Assembly: GCA_963971425.1 (NCBI GenBank)
Contig: OZ020516.1
Coordinates: forward strand, 35,700,199-35,764,198
Source: Bryoerythrophyllum caledonicum
Lineage: Eukaryota; Streptophyta; Bryopsida; Pottiales; Pottiaceae
Direction: 5' to 3'
DNA length: 64,000 bases
Made by a program: the position numbers and the translations under genes
Shown: positions 59,682-64,000 of the stretch, in pieces
Numbering within the stretch: position 1 is the stretch's first letter
Layout of the letters: every line of letters begins with the position of its first letter
Notes under the pieces: model-generated
What the model was told of the DNA's origin: nothing
Databases searched by the model: none
The model's input: the letters and a program-made list of their open reading frames with translations, nothing else

Positions 59682-60755
59682 AGATCCAGCGTCGGTACCG
59701 ACGCTGATTGTTTTCCGACATACTGCTGCACGATACACCAATATGAACTCACGACTTCAGTTCAAACTTAATGGATGTTATGTGAGTTGGGGCTGATACT
59801 TGAGTGGATTCTTTCTTGAGATGTTGTTATGTGAGAGTTGAATGCATTTCAACCATCCAGGGCGCTGAGTATAAATCGCTGCGTCGGCACCGACACACCA
59901 CTCACCCTGATTTTTATCAATTGATATATCGCATTAGATACATTTGATGTTTCATTGAATGAGTAGTTTTCTTTCACAATATGATCATCTGGTTAGTAAG
60001 TTTTCTTTCTCATGATCATTAGTCTGTCTCATATGGGCTCGTCGGTACCGACGATCTTCCTCAGCAGATCATAAATGCCCAAAAAATGACTCCGGATTAA
60101 TGATAATGCTTCAGAGGGTCCAAGTTCACATTAATGTTTAGTCAAGATGCTGATTTTGCTTTCATTGTATGAATATTTTGTGGAAATGAATAGATTGTAA
60201 GAAGCACCACCATGATCGTCGGTGCCGACGTAGTCATTAAATGTTCTGGTTCCTAGGTTGATAATGAATAGAATGCGTCGGTACCGAAGTGAACTTTGGT
60301 TGGTTCCGTTAAGTTCTAATCTGTTTAGTTCATTTCCTCTATATATTCGCGGCACGATAATTTATTTGTGAATTAGTATCTTCAGGAATCGTACTTGAGG
60401 GAATGAATTGTGATGCTAAAACTGTTGTGTCTGTGTACTCGCAAGTCATTATCGACATCTGTTAAATTAACGAGTGTTATCCAATATTCTGATTTTTTTT
60501 TAAATGTATATAGAGTATATGGCTGCTGTCAGAGTAGCGTCGGTGCCGACGCTATTTTATGGCAGCCCATGCATACCCATTTGAATAAACTATGTATGGA
60601 TTGCTTGAGAACATTTGGAATAATATTGATAGAGTTCTTAGGTTGAGGTTGATTCATTTCTGGTATTTGCCTTTGCTCTCATCTCATTATATTGTCAACC
60701 TTTGTCGAATTGTATTGCTTAGAAACTAATTTTGATGTGACGCAAAATTCAGGTC

Positions 60756-63700
60756 ATGGACCCGTCATCATCTCAACGCTCTACCCGATCACCCGAATTC
60801 TCTGGTGGCACAAGTTCACATCCGGACGCGGATGTTTCGGTGGCGGAAGAGGTGGATTGTCACCTACATCTTAACGAAGATGAGCTTCGTCAACACCAAA
60901 GGTTAAATTGTATCTTTGCCATAGACAGCCTACGCATTGCACCCAAGGCTTCCTCTCGCTTTGATGTGCCGTTGTGCAGGCTTGTGTACAGTACATGCCT
61001 CTTGTCCGACCCACACTGGAGTCGGATATTAAGCGGTTGGAGGCTGAATTTACTCATGGATATCGTCTTGGATCTACCGTGTTTTACGTTTCTCTTTCCA
61101 ATGACCTCGGTGAAGAGTCCTTTGTCACCGAGGAGGATAAAGAAAAACGGGGCCCTTTGTGGAATGCAGCCAATGATTGCTTTGAGTCAAATCTTTTGGC
61201 TACTCCCCAGTTGAGCTTCTTGAAGAATCGTAAACTCTTCATATGTGATGGAAATCATCGGTTTAAGGCATGGATGGGATATATTGAGAGAATACACAAT
61301 GCTGATGTAAACTGGCACGTCTCCGTGGATTGCATATGTTTGGATATAAAAGGGAGTGTCGGATTGGCCCTCCATGCTATGCACAATATTAACAGGTGAG
61401 CATCATTCACTAAGTCCTTGCAATATTCATTCGGTAATTGCATCCTTGATTCATTGTTTGATTTTTGATTCTACTGTCTTTGTGTAGAGCCACAGAAAAC
61501 TCACACGTCAAGACCAACTTCGTGCACATACTCCATCGAATTAAGGCGATTGGAAGTCAACCACTTGAATCATTCAAGGATTTGTTGACATCAGAGGATT
61601 ATCACAAGTGCTTGGCTAATCCTGGGAGATGGAAGTCATGGTATCCATTAACAGTTGATGTCTTCGTCTCTCTACTCTTTCGGGTAAGTATTTTCACTTT
61701 CAAGTTTTTTGGTTGTACATGTATGCATTTACTGGTAATTTCTTTTATTCTTATTTATTAATTATGTTTGATATGGAGTTATATCGTTTCTCACCTCTTT
61801 AGCAATTGCTGTTGGACCTCAGCAAGAGATTGCTGATGCATCAGATGAAGCTGCCAGAGTGTACCACGAAAATACTCCTGTGGAACTTCGGATTGACTCT
61901 GAGATTACCACATCTATGCGAGCTGCAGCAAAGGCAAAAATTCAGATGTACAAGGGTCAGTGGTCTAAATATTCGGCCGTTGCAAATCCAAAGCTTGGTG
62001 ACCAGTTCCTTGAAGAGGTAAAAATGATTCTTGAGTATATTTGATATTTCATTTGAAGTGATACACCTACATAGAGTGATTATTCAAAATAATTTCTCTT
62101 CTTATATTTTCAGATTATAAAGCATTGGAGTTCGAATTCAAAGCTTGAGATGACTTTGGATAAGTTACAGTTGATTGCAACTTCCAATGTCCCACCCCAT
62201 TTCAAAGTTCGATGGCTTCAGTGGTGGAATTCTAGCAATGCCACTAGGGAAGCTCTCCACTTTCCTCCGAAAGGATTCAGCTATAAGGAGTTAGACTTGT
62301 GGTTAAACAAGGCATCCTTTTGGGCCAGAGTAAGTTCTGTTTAGCAAATTTCTTTATTTCTGTGAATTTAGTTCATCATATTTTGGAATCAGTTCGTTCA
62401 TAAAATGCTTTCAACCCAGTTGAGCAAGTTAATGTTGCAAAATTTGATCATTGTAGCTTGAAGTCGCCGTCACTGAGGAGTTTGAGAGTGTACTTATAGC
62501 CGACAAGCTGCCGCTGAAGTTGGACCTACCGGAGAGACCTCGATCTCCACAAGAGTATGTGGAGGCATCGAGGGTTAAACTTTGGGTGCATGCCTTTCCA
62601 ACACTCTTAAGAAGCAAGACCACATTCTCAAGGTCAAAGGAATTTAAGAACCACAAGAATATTGACTTGGCTGTGAAGCGAGTTGTTTGGAGGTGAGAGG
62701 GGTATTTTAGTGATATCAATTACAAATCATTGCCTTTAATTTATTTATCTAAATGTGTTATTGCAACTTACACGTATTATATGAAAGAGCTCTTTGTTAA
62801 GGGTGCCCTTGAAAGACATCAGCTTCCATTGTTTCTTCAGACATGGATTGATAAAAATTCATCGCATTGTATGTTCACTCCTACTCAGCTTCAATCGTGG
62901 TCAACTTTGTATTTAAATGATGGATGTTGGTATCTCGATTGCACGAAGCCTTTTTGTCCATCTGAGGAGGAAGCGGCAAAGGCTTCTCATGACAAATCCG
63001 AGGTATCTGGAGTGGTTGGTGCCACCACTCAAACCACTGTTGACCTCAGTGATGAGGATATGGACACCGCTGGCGGGAGTACATTATCTGGGAAAGAGCA
63101 GTTGAAGGTCCTTTCTAAGCGCGCCAAGGAGGCTGAGAGAGAAGATCAAAGGAAAAAAAAAGAAGTAAGGCGGGCTATGGAGAAAGCTCGAAGGGCTGCC
63201 GAATTGGCTACTGCGAAGGCAAAGGAGGCAGAGGCAAAGGCAGTAGCTCTTGGCTCAGCAAGATCTGGCACTCTAGGAGATAGCCCCTCAACTGTTGGTG
63301 TGAGTCCAACCTCCTCAGATTCTTTACCTTGTCTGCATTTGAAGCGAGATGCTACATTTGCAGGGCTATCAATGTCACGGTTGGTTCAAGGTATTTCCCA
63401 TGCACTTAAAGACATTGTGCAAGATACACAATTTGTTGATGAGTGCATTATTAATGCCTCGCTGATGTCCATTGATGCACACCTTTCCAAGTTCAAGTCT
63501 TTTCCATCGGCATGGACAAACTTGCGGGCCTTCGTCGATAAGGTACTTTATTTTCATTATTTCTGTTATATTTTTGTCCATTCATTAATTGATAGTCAAT
63601 CTAATTACTATTTTTATTCCAGCACAAGCTTGATCGCCCTCGACATTTCTCAGGTCGTCCAGAGAAGACTTTTGGTGTTGATTTGATGGTTGTGGATATT

Positions 63701-63961
63701 CCGGAGAACTTGCCAGTTCCAAATATTTCCACGTCTATTCCGGCGTGGAATGTTTTGGATGAGAGCTTTGTGGATTTGATTTTTGACTTTGCCAACAATC
63801 ACATTCATGACGATGGCGGCTTACTTCTCTTTCATGCTGATGATCAAAGTCTGAACTCCAAGTTGAAGGGCTTTATGAGAGCTTATCATTTCAAGATTTT
63901 CAAGGAGTGGATGGGTGTCAATCGGTTGCGTTTGACAAGTGCCAAGGATCCATCAAAAACT
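60756..63961 (+). CDS. ParB/sulfiredoxin-like and methyltransferase-like fusion protein, partial and with frame breaks
   Basis: The ATG at 60756 follows an acceptor (TTCAG), so a leader exon lies upstream. Exons: 60756-61395, 61488-61683, 61803-62017, 62114-62329, 62457-63542, 63623-63961 (continues past the window), about 900 codons. The N-terminal part has YMPLVRPTLESDIKRLEAEF and then FICDGNHRFKAWMGYIE, like the conserved (D/G)GNHR loop of ParB/sulfiredoxin-fold domains. The middle is helical with a Lys/Glu/Ala-rich coiled coil near 63,100-63,250 (SKRAKEAEREDQRKKKEVRR). The C-terminal part (FGVDLMVVDIPENLPVP ... WNVLDESFVDLIFDF ... HDDGGLLLFHADD) resembles amino-methyltransferase folds, with DIPE where active enzymes have DPPY/DPPW. 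Breaks: the frame changes near 60,970, the 61683/61803 junction is out of frame by one base, and TGA occurs at 62694-62696. Domain names are inferred from motifs only. Confidence 0.55.
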
Positions 63962-64000
63962 GTAAGTATCCTAAATTATATAGTTTTTTAATCCTTCTAT

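Larger units (their letters stand above)
58739..60552. repeat. Dispersed array of seven near-identical 16-bp palindromes
   Basis: Core CGTCGGTRCCGACG. Copies: 58739-58753 (GCGTCGGTGCCGACG), 59689-59704 (GCGTCGGTACCGACGC), 59881-59896 (GCGTCGGCACCGACAC), 60039-60054 (TCGTCGGTACCGACGA), 60216-60230 (TCGTCGGTGCCGACG), 60275-60289 (GCGTCGGTACCGAAG), 60537-60552 (GCGTCGGTGCCGACGC). Those at 59689 and 60039 are perfect 16-bp palindromes. Spacing is irregular (59 to 950 bp) and the DNA between copies is mostly AT-rich and unrelated. I did not notice the core elsewhere in the window by eye. The array ends about 200 bp before the ParB-like/methyltransferase-like gene. It could be protein binding sites, insertion units or hairpin modules; function is unknown. 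Confidence 0.9.

Noticed and set aside
58739-60552. Claim that the palindromes are proven binding sites of the downstream protein
   Set aside because: Only proximity supports it; no DNA-binding helix-turn-helix was recognised in the protein, so it is kept as a hypothesis.
62693-62710. An intron of 18 bp (GTGAGA...TTTTAG) to remove the TGA in the ParB-like gene
   Set aside because: Far too short for the spliceosome; reading straight through keeps the frame on both sides, so a single nonsense codon is simpler.

Overview
The window is nuclear DNA of a land plant, most likely a bryophyte and probably a liverwort. The evidence is short GT-AG introns (about 80-400 bp), plant-type single-copy genes, TTTAGGG-like motifs, and an 18S rRNA fragment at 59.4-59.7 kb whose sequence reads closest to bryophyte 18S as I remember it. 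No alignment or database search was run, so the organism call is an inference.

Host genes. (1) 8.1-9.8 kb, minus strand: a DREB2-type AP2/ERF transcription factor whose first coding exon was not found. (2) 11.9-17.2 kb, minus: an SNM1/Artemis-family DNA cross-link repair nuclease with three UBZ-like zinc fingers, a SAM domain, a metallo-beta-lactamase/beta-CASP core and a DRMBL tail. (3) 20.9-28.8 kb, plus: a p115/USO1 vesicle-tethering golgin (GC6/MAG4 type). (4) 31.7-39.7 kb, plus: an EDR2-like protein with PH, START and DUF1336 domains in about 22 exons. (5) 41.9-43.0 kb, minus: a two-exon type II membrane glycosyltransferase-like protein. These are ordinary housekeeping or regulatory genes and do not form a functional cluster.

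The rest is rich in repeats. There is a decayed Tc1-like DD34E transposon (5.5-7.2 kb), two copies of one hAT-like family (left edge, minus strand; 48.7-52.3 kb, plus strand), a LINE RNase H remnant (46.9-47.6 kb), a SWIM zinc-finger protein of Mutator-like type (55.3-56.7 kb, minus), two foldback/MITE elements, and a dispersed 150-350 bp repeat seen at least eight times, mostly in introns of the golgin and EDR2 genes. Degenerate tandem copies of the start region of the SNM1 gene fill its own upstream region.

The most unusual part is 58.7-64.0 kb. A palindrome with core CGTCGGTRCCGACG occurs seven times in 1.8 kb. The first two copies bracket a segment that looks like rDNA 5' external transcribed spacer plus the first ~320 nt of 18S rRNA. 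Just downstream begins a long intron-containing gene, cut by the window edge, with an N-terminal ParB/sulfiredoxin-like motif (DGNHRFKAW), a charged helical middle and a C-terminal methyltransferase-like domain with a degenerate DPPY-type motif. The gene carries two frame breaks and one in-frame TGA, so this copy is probably decaying, unless these are assembly errors.
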